A stretch of 64,000 bases of DNA, from positions 49,465-113,464 of the forward strand of contig JABCYQ010000007.1 of the NCBI GenBank assembly GCA_013290125.1, given 5' to 3'. Below, in pieces: positions 1-8,981 of the stretch. The position numbers and the translations under genes were made by a program. The notes beneath the pieces were generated by a model, which was given only the letters and a program-made list of their open reading frames with translations, searched no databases and was not told where the DNA came from. Every line of letters begins with the position of its first letter. Position 1 is the stretch's first letter. This stretch comes from Vulcanimicrobiota bacterium. GTDB taxonomy: Bacteria; Vulcanimicrobiota; Vulcanimicrobiia; Eremiobacterales; Eremiobacteraceae.

Positions 1-1422
1 ATTGTCGAGCAAAACAAAGGCATTCGCAAGCCGATGGATGTTCGGCGTTACGTTCCGCCCGAAGATCGCGAGCGACGCGTCGCCGTTGCCGCGCGGGTCA
101 TCCCCGAGAACTTCATCGTACGTCCGATTTTCCTTGATGACGTAGATCACGTGCTGCAACGACCCGGTAAGGGCTGGCGGAAGATTTGGGCTGTCGACAA
201 CAGAGGTATGAATGACGGGGTATCTGTTACCAATCGCCGTCTGCAGTCCGAGTTGCAGCGTGGAATCCATAGGCATTGGTACGCGTTCGAGATCGCCGGT
301 GGCGAGCTCCGCGACGTAGTATTGCCTGGGATCTGTTCCCTGTTTCGATTTGGACCATGCATCGGGATGCGGAAATAGCGGATTTGCATGACCCGAAATG
401 CCGTGGCCGTCAAGCACGATCAATTGCGCTCCGTCGCGCGAGACAAGGACATCAGTTGGATACCAACCTACCGGCACGGCGCCTTTGACGTCGCGGTTTG
501 TGAGATCGATCGCGACCACCGCATTCACGCCGGCGTCTGCCACGAACAGCGTCTTGCCGTCGGGTGAGAGAGCGAGCCCGTCTGGCGTCGAACCTTCCGG
601 TAAGTTCGGCTCGAGACCGATGTCGATTTTGTCTCTTACGGTGTTCGTCGCCGTGTCGATCGAATAGACCGTGTTCTCGTTCGCGCATGCCACGTAGAGC
701 GTGGAGCCGCCGGGCGTCATAAGAAGTGCGTTCGGGTGCGCGCCGACGGTGATGTGCGCGACATTCTCGCCGGATGCAGAACTTACCACATCGACCGCCG
801 AGCCGGCCCAGTCGCTCACGTAAACGAATTGAGCGTTGGGCGAAACGGCGACCGCATACGGCTGAACGCCGACCTTCGTCGCCCAGAGTCTTGCGCCGCT
901 CGTGCTGTCCACCGCTACGAGTTCGTTCGTCGCATTTGATGCGGCGTAGACGATGCGGCCGTCCGGCGACACTGCGAGGCCGGCGATCCATTGCGATGAT
1001 CCGGTGCCGAGCGGCCACATCCCGAGATCCTTGAGAGTGCCCTCGTTCGCATCAAAGGCGAATCGTTGAATGCCGCCGTCGGCGGCGGTTGAAGCGTAGA
1101 GCGTCTTGCCGTCGGGCGAGAACGCAAGGCCATAAAACGTCTTCGCGATCGGCGATGTGTCGGCGACCATTCCGGACTTTTCGTTGACGATCGTCACGGT
1201 TTGCACGCCGTAGCCGGCGTTTGATACAGCGAGCCAGCGACCGCTCGGGTCCTCCACGACGCGCAGCGGCAGCGTGCCCAGCGGCGTGATCTGGCCCGCC
1301 GGGGTGATGGTCCAGCCGTTCGGCAACGTCGTGCCGGCGGCCGCGTGCAGACGTGCGGCCGAGGCGGCGACCAAAGTAGCAACGATCAACACAACTGCAG
1401 CGGTGCGCATGCGTATCATCAT
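1..1422 (-). CDS. YncE-type beta-propeller / phosphoesterase-family protein, partial
   Basis: Reading the minus strand from an ATG at 1422 (also possible at 1419 or 1410) gives an open frame that leaves the left edge after 474 codons. It starts with a hydrophobic export signal (AAVVLIVATLVAASAARLHA), so the product is secreted. Repeated propeller blades follow (SPDGKTLYAS, SPDGRIVYAAS, SPNAQFVYVSD, SPDGKTLFVAD). The visible C-terminal part reads HVIYVIKENRTYDEVLGD, the usual opening of the alkaline-phosphatase-superfamily phosphoesterase domain in bifunctional YncE/phosphoesterase proteins. Most of the catalytic domain lies outside the window, so substrate and activity cannot be judged. It is divergent from the NADH dehydrogenase gene, with about 50 bp between the starts. 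Confidence 0.85.
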   Translation of the reverse strand, partial: MMIRMRTAAVVLIVATLVAASAARLHAAAGTTLPNGWTITPAGQITPLGTLPLRVVEDPSGRWLAVSNAGYGVQTVTIVNEKSGMVADTSPIAKTFYGLAFSPDGKTLYASTAADGGIQRFAFDANEGTLKDLGMWPLGTGSSQWIAGLAVSPDGRIVYAASNATNELVAVDSTSGARLWATKVGVQPYAVAVSPNAQFVYVSDWAGSAVDVVSSASGENVAHITVGAHPNALLMTPGGSTLYVACANENTVYSIDTATNTVRDKIDIGLEPNLPEGSTPDGLALSPDGKTLFVADAGVNAVVAIDLTNRDVKGAVPVGWYPTDVLVSRDGAQLIVLDGHGISGHANPLFPHPDAWSKSKQGTDPRQYYVAELATGDLERVPMPMDSTLQLGLQTAIGNRYPVIHTSVVDSPNLPPALTGSLQHVIYVIKENRTYDEVLGDDPRGNGDASLAIFGRNVTPNIHRLANAFVLLDN

Positions 1423-1470
1423 AAAGAAGTGTTTTTGGCGGCGACTGCGCCGCGCCTGCCTGAGGCGAAC

Positions 1471-2763
1471 GTGCATAGGATTCTGATTCTCGGCGGCGGA
1501 TTCGGCGGCGTATACGCGGCGATGCGCCTGCAGTCGCGCCTGCGCCATCGCCCAGACATCGATGTGACGCTCGTCAGCCGCGACAACTACTTTCTCTTCA
1601 CACCGATGCTGCCGCAAGTCGCCACGAGCTCCGTGGACACGCGGCACATCGTGCAGACCATCCGCCGGATCTGTCCTCGCGTCAAACTGCTGCAAGCCGA
1701 GATCGAGACGATCGATTTTGCGACGCGCACCGTGACGATCAGCCACGCCGAGGGTCATCGGCACCAATTGGGCTACGATCAATTGCTGCTCGCGGTGGGC
1801 GGCGTCACGAACTACTTCGGCCTGCCTGGGGTTGCCGAATATTCGTTGCCGATCAAAAATCTGAGCGATGCGATCCGCATCCGGAACCACGCGCTCGACA
1901 TGCTGGAGCAGGCCGAGCTCGAAGATGACGCCGCGCTTCGAAAGCAGCTGCTCACGTTCGTCGTCGCCGGCGCCGGCTTTGCCGGCGTCGAAACCGCGGC
2001 CGAACTCGACATTTTCGTCCGACGAGCGGCAAAGCAATATCGCAACTTCACGGCGGCGGATATCCGCACGGTCATCCTCGACGCGCAGTCACGCGTGCTG
2101 CCCGAACTGAGCGAGCAACTCGCAGCCTTTACGCAAGCAACACTTGAGAAGCGCGGGATGGAAGTGCGGATGGGCGTGCGCGTGCGAAGCGCCGACGCGG
2201 AAGGTATCGACTTGGCCGACGGCACCCGCATTGCGACCCGCATGTTCGTCTGGGCCGGCGGCGTCGCGCCCAACCCCGTGATTGCCGCGCTGCCTTGCAC
2301 AAATCCGCGCGGCCGAATTGAGGTAGACCAGAACCTCGCAGTCCCGGGCTACGCCGGCATCTGGGCGATCGGCGATTGTGCCGAAGTCGCGTCCGCGCCG
2401 GGCGCAAAACCATATCCGCCGACTGCCCAGCATGCTTTGCGTGAAGGCGAACACGTGGCAGACAATATGATCGCTTTAGCGGACGGCAAACCGCTCAAGC
2501 CGTTTGCCTTCACGATGATCGGCCAGATGGCGAATCTCGGCGAGCGAAGCGCGGTCGCGATGGTCGGAGGCTTCAAGATCTCCGGATTTCCGGCGTGGTG
2601 GCTCTGGCGAACGTACTATCTGTCGCGCATCCCAACTCTCGAGCGAAAGATCCGAGTGGCGCTCGACTGGACACTCGATTTGCTGTTCTCGCGCGACACG
2701 GTCAAACTCTCGATGCCCTCCGACGTTAGGATGGAGGACGGATCTCATGGTCAGCGCAACTGA
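1471..2763 (+). CDS. ndh: Type II NADH dehydrogenase (NDH-2), FAD-dependent
   Basis: Single-subunit, non-proton-pumping NADH:quinone oxidoreductase of the inner membrane face, 430 aa. It opens with the FAD-binding Rossmann motif ILGGGFGGVYAA. The NAD(P)H-binding motif GAGFAGVETAAEL follows near residue 165, and the second FAD motif WAIGDCAEV near residue 300. The C-terminal region has the amphipathic, aromatic-rich character used for membrane attachment. The start is set at GTG 1471 because GAGG lies just upstream and the dinucleotide fold begins immediately; a TTG at 1435 is the alternative. The last 17 bp overlap the next gene, suggesting co-translation. Confidence 0.9.
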   Translation: MHRILILGGGFGGVYAAMRLQSRLRHRPDIDVTLVSRDNYFLFTPMLPQVATSSVDTRHIVQTIRRICPRVKLLQAEIETIDFATRTVTISHAEGHRHQLGYDQLLLAVGGVTNYFGLPGVAEYSLPIKNLSDAIRIRNHALDMLEQAELEDDAALRKQLLTFVVAGAGFAGVETAAELDIFVRRAAKQYRNFTAADIRTVILDAQSRVLPELSEQLAAFTQATLEKRGMEVRMGVRVRSADAEGIDLADGTRIATRMFVWAGGVAPNPVIAALPCTNPRGRIEVDQNLAVPGYAGIWAIGDCAEVASAPGAKPYPPTAQHALREGEHVADNMIALADGKPLKPFAFTMIGQMANLGERSAVAMVGGFKISGFPAWWLWRTYYLSRIPTLERKIRVALDWTLDLLFSRDTVKLSMPSDVRMEDGSHGQRN

Positions 2764-3181
2764 TCAGCCAACCTTGAATTCCGGCATCGCTTCTCAAGAT
2801 CGAACCTGGGCGGCCGTCGCGCATCTCGCCGCGCTGATCGGGCATCTGATCCCATTCGGCAGCATCGTCGGTCCGCTTGTCGTCTGGCTTGTCAAACGCG
2901 ACGAATCGCCCTTCGTCAACGAACACGGCAAAGAAGCGGTGAATTTCCAATTAAGCGCTATTGTCTACGGCATTCTATATCTCGCGGTCGCGATCGGTGT
3001 CGTGGTCAACGCCGGGGTTCATGTGGCCGACATGGCGGCATTTCCCGTCTCCCTCTACTGGATTGTCGTTGTAGGAATGCTATTGTGGCTCATTTGGACG
3101 GTCAGCGTTATCGTCGGCGCCGCGACGGCGGCGGGTGGAAAGCCGTTCCGGTATCCCTTGTCGATTCGTTTCATCTCGTAA
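2747..3181 (+). CDS. DUF4870 small membrane protein
   Basis: 144-aa integral membrane protein. After a soluble N-terminus it has the DUF4870 pattern: WAAVAHLAALIGHLIPFGSIV, a basic loop VKRDESPFVNEHGKEAVNFQ, then two further hydrophobic segments and a short tail. The conserved NxHxKEAVNFQ loop is the family signature. Function is unknown; relatives are sometimes called Tic20-like. The start overlaps the end of the NADH dehydrogenase gene by 17 bp, so the two are probably co-transcribed. Confidence 0.85.
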   Translation: MVSATDQPTLNSGIASQDRTWAAVAHLAALIGHLIPFGSIVGPLVVWLVKRDESPFVNEHGKEAVNFQLSAIVYGILYLAVAIGVVVNAGVHVADMAAFPVSLYWIVVVGMLLWLIWTVSVIVGAATAAGGKPFRYPLSIRFIS

Positions 3182-3244
3182 CAGCTATCTCCGACGATTT
3201 GTGAAAATGCGCGGGCGCGGGGGGCGTCGAACGAGCGGCCAACG

Positions 3245-4270
3245 ATGATCATCCGCGCGGAACACCTTACCAAGCAGTTCAAGACCTTGCGCCGCAAAGA
3301 CGGAGCCTGGGCGGCGCTCGCCAATCTCTTCTCGCGCGACTACGAGACGAAGGTCGCTGTGTCCGACGTCTCATTCGACGTCGCCGCAGGCGAGATCGTC
3401 GGATATATCGGCCCGAACGGCGCCGGCAAGTCGACCACCATCAAGATGTTGACCGGCATCCTCGTGCCGTCGAGCGGGTCATGCACGGTCAACGGCATCG
3501 TGCCCTGGAAAGACCGCCAAGGGAACGGCCGGCAGATCGGCGTGGTCTTCGGTCAGCGCACGCAGCTGTATTGGGATCTGCCGCTCATCGAATCGTTTCG
3601 GCTTCTGCGAGCGATCTATGGCGTGCACGAATCCGTCTACGCTCGAAATCTCGCTGAGTTCACCGAGATTCTCGGGCTCGACGAGTTCATCCGCACGCCC
3701 GTCCGCCAATTGAGTCTTGGACAACGTATGCGCGGTGACTTCGCGGCGGCGATGCTGCACGAACCGAAGGTCGTGTTTCTCGACGAGCCCACGATCGGAC
3801 TCGATGTCGTCGCAAAAGAAGCGATCCGCCGCTTCATCCTGCGCGTCAACCGCGATCGCGGCACGACGTTCCTCCTGACGACGCACGACCTGAACGACAT
3901 CGAAAAACTATGCGAGCGTATCGTGCTCATCGATCATGGCCAGAAACTCTATGACGGGAGCATCGACGGGATCCGCGACCGCTTCGGCCGCAAACGCGTG
4001 CTCACCGTCGAACTCACAAACGACTGTGCGAACATCCGCGTGGACATGCCAGGGTCGCACGTGGTCTCTCGCGACGGCCCGCGCATGACGATCGAGTTCG
4101 ACCGCGATCTCGTGCGTGCCGAACATTTGATCACGGCGCTCGCGGCGCAATGCGAGCTTAAAGACATCACGATCGCTGAGCCCGAGCTCGAGTCGATAAT
4201 CCGGCGCGTCTATCAAGGCGGCGCCGACGTACTGAAAGCGGACGTCAGCCCGACGTTGGCGGCGACATGA
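3245..4270 (+). CDS. ABC-2 type transporter, ATP-binding protein
   Basis: 341-aa cytoplasmic ATPase of an ABC-2 exporter. Walker A GPNGAGKST lies near residue 57, the signature LSLGQRMRGD near 158, Walker B VVFLDEPTIGLD near 178, and the switch His in LLTTHDLND near 208. About 100 extra residues at the C-terminus match the daunorubicin/NatA-type regulatory extension. Two ABC-2 permease genes follow after one intervening gene, so the exporter is probably an ATPase with two different permease subunits. The exported substrate is unknown. The stop overlaps the next start by 4 bp (ATGA). Confidence 0.9.
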   Translation: MIIRAEHLTKQFKTLRRKDGAWAALANLFSRDYETKVAVSDVSFDVAAGEIVGYIGPNGAGKSTTIKMLTGILVPSSGSCTVNGIVPWKDRQGNGRQIGVVFGQRTQLYWDLPLIESFRLLRAIYGVHESVYARNLAEFTEILGLDEFIRTPVRQLSLGQRMRGDFAAAMLHEPKVVFLDEPTIGLDVVAKEAIRRFILRVNRDRGTTFLLTTHDLNDIEKLCERIVLIDHGQKLYDGSIDGIRDRFGRKRVLTVELTNDCANIRVDMPGSHVVSRDGPRMTIEFDRDLVRAEHLITALAAQCELKDITIAEPELESIIRRVYQGGADVLKADVSPTLAAT

Positions 4271-5493
4271 CGCAGCGAATTCTTGCCGGCATCGCCACGG
4301 CGGCGTTCGTCGCGCTCGTAGTAGGGCAAGCATCGGCGCGTTCCAGGATTTATCCGAGCCCCGCGCCTTCGTCGACAACAACGCCGATTCCGACGAACAG
4401 CCCGGCGCAAACAGCCACGCCACCGCCAGCTCCAACTTTACTGCCGGCAACCGCGCCCACGCCGACGGCGACTGCAACACAAACGCCGGACGATTACGTG
4501 CTCAGGCCGGATCTCAACAACGGCCGTTGGGTCGAGGGCCCGACATTGCCGGCGCCCCGTCAAAACGCCGCAGTCGCGGTGCTCAATGGGCGGATCTATC
4601 TCATCGGCGGCTTCGGCTCGGACCTGCGGCAACACGACACGACGTTTGTTCTCCAGCCACCGCTGGTCACGAGCACGCCGATCCCGGAATTCCAAGGCGG
4701 TCCTATTCCCACGAACGTCGGAACGTGGCAGACCGCCGCACCCGTGCCGGAAAGCGTGGACAACGCTGCCGCCGCCAGCTACCTTGGTTACATCTATCTC
4801 GCCGGCGGCCGCATCGAAAACAAAGTGACGAACAAAGCGTGGCGCTACGATCCCGTCGACGATCGCTGGGCGGAACTTCGATCTATGCCCGTGCCGAGGC
4901 ACGGCGCGACCATGCAAGCGTTAGACGGCAAGTTGTACTTGGTAGGCGGCGCCGCGGCCCACGGCAACGATGACACTTCGATCGAAGTCTTCGACATCGC
5001 GCACAACAACTGGAGCCTTATCCAAAACGCGCTCGGAAACGCGCGGATCGGCGTCGCATCAACCGTGATCCAAGGGAAGATCGCGGTCCTCGGCGGCATG
5101 ACGCGCGATTCCACGTTCCTTTCGGCGGGCGACTACTACGATCCGCAGCGCAATCGTTGGAACGGCGGCGCGAACATGCGCACCGCTCGCGCGAATTTCG
5201 GGCTGACGGTCGTCGAGGGTCGGCTCGTCGTGATCGGCGGGATCACGCCGCCAGCGACGCCAGATCAGGAGCCCGCGCCCACGCAGACTATGGAGATATC
5301 CGCCGGGTACGGGGACGGTTGGATGAGCGGACCCTGGATGCCGTTTCCGCGGCAAGGGATGGCGGTCGCGGCGCTCGGCGACACCATCTATATCATGGGA
5401 GGTTCGCCGTGGTACGGCGTCGGCCCGATCGCCGATGTCCGCCGCTACGTGAGCCCGCTGATCAAAGTCCGCTTCGGCCCTCGCGCACACTGA
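4267..5493 (+). CDS. Secreted kelch-repeat propeller protein inside the ABC operon
   Basis: 408 aa. An N-terminal signal peptide (ILAGIATAAFVALVVGQASA) is followed by a Pro/Thr-rich linker to about residue 75. Six kelch blades follow, each with a double-glycine strand: IYLIGGFG, IYLAGGR, LYLVGGAA, IAVLGGM, LVVIGGI and IYIMGGSP. Six repeats are enough for one closed propeller. It overlaps the ATPase gene by 4 bp and shares a TGATG junction with the first permease, so it is translationally coupled to both. Such a secreted protein is not a normal part of an ABC-2 exporter; a role as an extracytoplasmic partner or as a cargo is inference. Confidence 0.85.
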   Translation: MTQRILAGIATAAFVALVVGQASARSRIYPSPAPSSTTTPIPTNSPAQTATPPPAPTLLPATAPTPTATATQTPDDYVLRPDLNNGRWVEGPTLPAPRQNAAVAVLNGRIYLIGGFGSDLRQHDTTFVLQPPLVTSTPIPEFQGGPIPTNVGTWQTAAPVPESVDNAAAASYLGYIYLAGGRIENKVTNKAWRYDPVDDRWAELRSMPVPRHGATMQALDGKLYLVGGAAAHGNDDTSIEVFDIAHNNWSLIQNALGNARIGVASTVIQGKIAVLGGMTRDSTFLSAGDYYDPQRNRWNGGANMRTARANFGLTVVEGRLVVIGGITPPATPDQEPAPTQTMEISAGYGDGWMSGPWMPFPRQGMAVAALGDTIYIMGGSPWYGVGPIADVRRYVSPLIKVRFGPRAH

Positions 5494-6290
5494 TGGCCGC
5501 GGGCGCATACGTCGAGTTCGCGCGGCGCGCGTTCAACCGCGAGAGCGTCTACCGCGTCCAAGTCTTCACGAGCATCGGTTCCATCTTGCTGCGCGTGTTT
5601 CTCATGGCGACACTCTGGACGGCGCTCTACCGCACGAATGGTCAGCAGGCCGGCATCACGCTGCCAGGCATGATCACGTACGTCACGCTGGCGCTCGTCA
5701 TCGGGCTCATCTACAACGTCGACGGCGCCTACGTCATCCGTGAGAAGATCCGCGAAGGGTCCATCGCGATCGACTTGATGCGGCCCATCAGCGTGCCCTT
5801 ATACGTGTTCGCCGACACGATCGGTCAGACGCTGTTCTCGATGGTTCAGATCATCCCAGCGCTGCTCTTGTCGCTGTTGATCGTGCACATCCAGCCGCCG
5901 GTGAACCTCGTCGCGGCCGGCGCTTTTGTGGTCAGCATCGGTCTCGGGTTCCTACTGAACTATTTCATCGATCTCATCATGGCGACGATCACGTTTTGGA
6001 CGATGGAGATATTCGGCGTCCAGATCATGGTGCAGTTCATCGTCTCGCTGCTTTCGGGAGCGCTTGTTCCGCTGGCGCTCTTCCCGCAAGGTCCGCTGCA
6101 GCGCATCGTGCTCGCGTTGCCGTTCGCGGGCCTGTACAACGACCCGATCTCTATGTATATCGGGCTTATCTCCGGCTCTGCGATCGCGACGCATCTCGTA
6201 ACGCAGGTCGTCTGGGTCGCCGTGTTCGGCGTGTTTGCGACGGTGCTCTGGCGCATCGGTGAGCGCCGCGTGGTGGTGCAAGGTGGCTAG
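5493..6290 (+). CDS. ABC-2 type transporter permease subunit 1
   Basis: 265 aa with about six hydrophobic segments and the layout of ABC-2 permeases (ABC-2_4/DUF990-like): an amphipathic N-terminus, the family feature REKIREGSIAIDLMRP between segments 2 and 3, and a final membrane helix. The start is ATG 5493, overlapping the kelch stop (TGATG); longer versions of the frame run through the kelch gene in another frame and are not credible. It pairs with the next gene as the second half of a heterodimeric channel. Confidence 0.88.
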   Translation: MAAGAYVEFARRAFNRESVYRVQVFTSIGSILLRVFLMATLWTALYRTNGQQAGITLPGMITYVTLALVIGLIYNVDGAYVIREKIREGSIAIDLMRPISVPLYVFADTIGQTLFSMVQIIPALLLSLLIVHIQPPVNLVAAGAFVVSIGLGFLLNYFIDLIMATITFWTMEIFGVQIMVQFIVSLLSGALVPLALFPQGPLQRIVLALPFAGLYNDPISMYIGLISGSAIATHLVTQVVWVAVFGVFATVLWRIGERRVVVQGG

Positions 6291-7110
6291 CCGCGCAGCG
6301 ACCGCGGGCGACTACTGGCGCGCCTACCGCGAGTTCTGGCGCCTCAATTTCCTGACGCTCATCGAATACAAGGGCAATTTCTTCATCTGGCTGCTGTTCA
6401 GCTTCGTCTATCACGGCGTCGCGATCGGCGCGATCTGGGTGACGATGACGCGCTTCCCTTCGATGATGGGCTGGACGTATCAGGAAGTGTTCTTCCTATA
6501 CACGCTCTTCATGCTCGGGCACACGCTGAACAACACGCTGTTCTTCACGGTGGGCAACGTGCCGGAGCTCATCCGAGAAGGAACGTTCGACCGCTATCTC
6601 GTGCGCCCGCTCAACCCGCTTTTCCAAGTGCTCTCGGCGCCGGGCCAGATCTGGCCTGACGAGCTCGCGCTTGCGCTGGTCTTCTTCGCGATCGCGCAGG
6701 CGGTGGTGCATCTGCAATGGTCGATCGCGACCGTCGGATTGCTGTTCGCCGCGATGATCGGCGGCGCGTTCATCGATTTCGCCGTTCAGCTCGTAGTGGC
6801 GACGCTCGCGTTCTGGTTCATCCGTCTGGATGCGCTGCGCTGGGTCGTGATGTCGCTTGAGAACGACTTCACCCGCTATCCGCTTTCGATCTATACACGC
6901 AGCGTGCGCATCGTTTTGGGATACGTCTTCCCGTTCGCGTTCATGAACTATTTCCCGGCGACCGCGCTCTTGCACAAGACGGCCGAGGCCACATACACGC
7001 TCAACCCCGTGCTCGGCTGGCTGACCCCTGTGGTCGGCGCCGTGTGGTTCGGCGCCGCGTATCTATTCTGGAGACGCGGGCTCGACCATCATCAGAGCAC
7101 GGGATCGTAG
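6283..7110 (+). CDS. ABC-2 type transporter permease subunit 2
   Basis: 275-aa polytopic membrane protein related to the preceding permease. The matching cytoplasmic motif is PELIREGTFDRYLVRPLNP, and six hydrophobic stretches follow. The start is placed at GTG 6283, which overlaps the upstream stop by 8 bp; the frame upstream of it is shadow sequence of the previous gene. Last gene of the ABC export operon. Confidence 0.88.
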   Translation: MASRAATAGDYWRAYREFWRLNFLTLIEYKGNFFIWLLFSFVYHGVAIGAIWVTMTRFPSMMGWTYQEVFFLYTLFMLGHTLNNTLFFTVGNVPELIREGTFDRYLVRPLNPLFQVLSAPGQIWPDELALALVFFAIAQAVVHLQWSIATVGLLFAAMIGGAFIDFAVQLVVATLAFWFIRLDALRWVVMSLENDFTRYPLSIYTRSVRIVLGYVFPFAFMNYFPATALLHKTAEATYTLNPVLGWLTPVVGAVWFGAAYLFWRRGLDHHQSTGS

Positions 7111-7114
7111 GGCG

Positions 7115-7345
7115 CTACCAGTCTATGGCGCGATCCATGAGCCAGCGGAAGTAGGTCTGATTCGGCGACTCTGACGCGTGCGGCCACAAGTTCAACCCGC
7201 ACACGATGCATTGGAGTTCGTGCTCGCTGTAGCCGAGCACCGGATAGCGATACTCGGTCTTGGAAAGGCCGGGTGCACGGCACTTCGGACAACAGAGCTT
7301 GAGCGAAGTCTCAGCGATCACGCGCGGGCCTTTTGCTAGGGCCAC
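7115..7345 (-). CDS. Small zinc-ribbon protein
   Basis: 76 aa starting at GTG 7345, with AAGGAA six bases upstream. Two CxxC knuckles (CPKC and CIVC) about 26 residues apart form a classic treble-clef or zinc-ribbon pair. No catalytic motif is visible. It converges on the ABC operon with only a few bases between the stops. Function unknown; possibly a nucleic-acid-binding or scaffold protein. Confidence 0.65.
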   Translation of the reverse strand: MALAKGPRVIAETSLKLCCPKCRAPGLSKTEYRYPVLGYSEHELQCIVCGLNLWPHASESPNQTYFRWLMDRAIDW

Positions 7346-7421
7346 GCCGGTTCCTTGAGACGGGCGTCAACGAATTTTGAGACTCGCGGGAGCACGAGCG
7401 CCGGGCATCTAATTCGTCGAC

Positions 7422-7847
7422 ATGGACCTCACCAAGGAGTTCCCGCGCAGTCCGCGCGAGAGGCTCGCGGGTTTGAATATGCTCGCGCGCACGATCGACA
7501 AAGCGCGGGCGAAACAAACCGGCTCACTCGGGCCGTACCTCTTCGACTGTTCGATGGATCGCCGGCTTTTCGAAGCGCTTCGAACGGACGGCGATGAGTT
7601 CTTCGCCGTCGTCGTAGAAACGGAAGACGACGCGCGCGTCGTCTCGTGGCTTGCGCGCACCGGTCACATGCCGGTGGGAGCGGTTCTCGACGCTTTGAAT
7701 GCGGACATCGACACGTGGGCGCCGAAGAACGACGATGCACGCGCGCGCTTCGAACGGCAACGCGACGAGATCGCGCCCGGAAGGCGTGACGTCCAGACTT
7801 GGACGGACCTCATCGACCTGGAAGAAGGCCGGCTCAAAGCGCGATGA
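7422..7847 (+). CDS. DUF5069 domain protein
   Basis: 141 aa. Family features are visible at the N-terminus (DLTKEFPRSPRERLAGL, a short variant of the LTKDFPRSPRE opening) and in the middle (GPYLFDCSMDRRLFEAL). DUF5069 is found in several environmental phyla and has no known activity. The stop overlaps the start of the downstream thioesterase gene (ATGA), so they form a two-gene operon. Confidence 0.82.
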   Translation: MDLTKEFPRSPRERLAGLNMLARTIDKARAKQTGSLGPYLFDCSMDRRLFEALRTDGDEFFAVVVETEDDARVVSWLARTGHMPVGAVLDALNADIDTWAPKNDDARARFERQRDEIAPGRRDVQTWTDLIDLEEGRLKAR

Positions 7848-8254
7848 AGCGCTTTGCGATCGAAGATCGCGTGCGCTGGAGCGACATCGACGCCGCCGGA
7901 GTGATCTTCTACGGCGCGTACGTCAGGTTCTTCGAGATCGCGGAGAGCGAACTGTTCCGCGCGGCCGGCCTGCCGCTCGGCGTCTTGTATAATAGTTTTG
8001 ATTGCTGGTTGCCACGCGTGCGCTACTCGTGCGAATTCCGCGCGCCCGCCAGACTGGACGACATGCTGCGCATTTCGGCCTGGTTCAAGCGGCTCGGCGC
8101 CCGCTCCATGACCCTCGGATTCGAAGTGGAGAAGCAAGACGGCTTACGCGTGGCAGACTGCGAGATCGTGCTCGCTTGCGTCAGCCGTGCCACGTTTCGG
8201 GCGGTCCCATTGCCCGATGCGCTTCGCGCCGCGCTCACGCCATTCAGTGATTGA
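7844..8254 (+). CDS. YbgC/FadM-like acyl-CoA thioesterase (hotdog fold)
   Basis: 136 aa, the usual size for 4-hydroxybenzoyl-CoA-type thioesterases. The N-terminal active-site strand RVRWSDIDAAGVIFYGAYVR contains the catalytic Asp of the SDxDxxGVxxxxxY motif; the usual His is absent because the motif reads GVIFY rather than GVVYH. A hotdog helix and strands follow (FFEIAESELFRAAG, LPRVRYSCEFRAPARLDD). The likely reaction is acyl-CoA hydrolysis in the cytoplasm. Start ATG 7844 overlaps the DUF5069 stop. Confidence 0.85.
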   Translation: MKRFAIEDRVRWSDIDAAGVIFYGAYVRFFEIAESELFRAAGLPLGVLYNSFDCWLPRVRYSCEFRAPARLDDMLRISAWFKRLGARSMTLGFEVEKQDGLRVADCEIVLACVSRATFRAVPLPDALRAALTPFSD

Positions 8255-8420
8255 CGTCTAGATCGGCAAGGCAGACGCCGCACGGCTCCATGCCGACTTC
8301 GTGCGCTTGAGCGGCCGTTAGGTTGAGCAAGGGGCCGGTTTCGTCTTTCTCGAGTTTGCGGTGGCATTCACTGCCGGCGCGGTGATAGAGCCGGTCGCCG
8401 ATCTTGCATACGATTTCCAT
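8244..8420 (-). CDS. Small Cys/His protein resembling an Ada-type zinc motif
   Basis: 58 aa from ATG 8420 (a GTG at 8450 would add 10 residues). The pattern LYHRAGSEC ... AxxxGMEPCGVC has the spacing of the YHxxxC ... PCxxC zinc site of the Ada N-terminal domain and similar small zinc modules. No other domain fits in this length. It converges with the thioesterase gene, overlapping it by 11 bp. Function unknown. Confidence 0.55.
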   Translation of the reverse strand: MEIVCKIGDRLYHRAGSECHRKLEKDETGPLLNLTAAQAHEVGMEPCGVCLADLDVNH

Positions 8421-8555
8421 TGAATATGAGGTTCGCGCGCGCGCGGCCACGAACCCGCCGTGGCCTCATGTGAATGAGAGTGCGATAAGAATCGCAGGCC
8501 GGCGGAATCGTTGCTCAGGAGTTCGGCGTTACGATGGTCGAAGGGAGTGCAAGCG

Positions 8556-8915
8556 ATGATCGTACATTCGTCCCCGATACGAGGCGGCTGGCGCAGACTG
8601 AAGATCGAGCGACACCTCGACCACGCCGCTGCGCCCGCTGTTCTCGATGAGATCTGCCGTGCCGCAAACGGCGGCTGCTCGAATTTGCTGATCGACTTGG
8701 ACTCGGTTGACTCGGCGGACGACCATGGCATCGCGGCGCTCGCAGCGGCGATCGGGCGGATACGCCGCGCGCGTACCAACACCCGCGTCGCAGTGCTCGT
8801 ACGGAGCGCAGAACTCGCGGACGCCCTGGCCCATTCGCTGCCGGAATCAGGTGTCGAGATCTGCCGCGATCTAAGCGCGGTCGGCTGCGAAACATTCGAA
8901 GTATCGGCCGCGTAA
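8556..8915 (+). CDS. STAS-like single-domain protein
   Basis: 119 aa, start ATG 8556 preceded by GGGAG. The order of a conserved strand (LLIDLDSVDSADDHGIAALAAAIGRIRRA), a following strand (RVAVLVRS) and a terminal helix matches anti-sigma-antagonist (STAS) folds. The usual phosphorylatable Ser/Thr region reads SADDHG, so regulation by phosphorylation is uncertain. Two better STAS proteins occur further right in the window. Confidence 0.55.
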   Translation: MIVHSSPIRGGWRRLKIERHLDHAAAPAVLDEICRAANGGCSNLLIDLDSVDSADDHGIAALAAAIGRIRRARTNTRVAVLVRSAELADALAHSLPESGVEICRDLSAVGCETFEVSAA

Positions 8916-8981
8916 TATATCGCGGGATATCCAGGCGGCTCGCCGAAGCCGCGTGCACTATCGAGAAGGGTGAATTGATAG

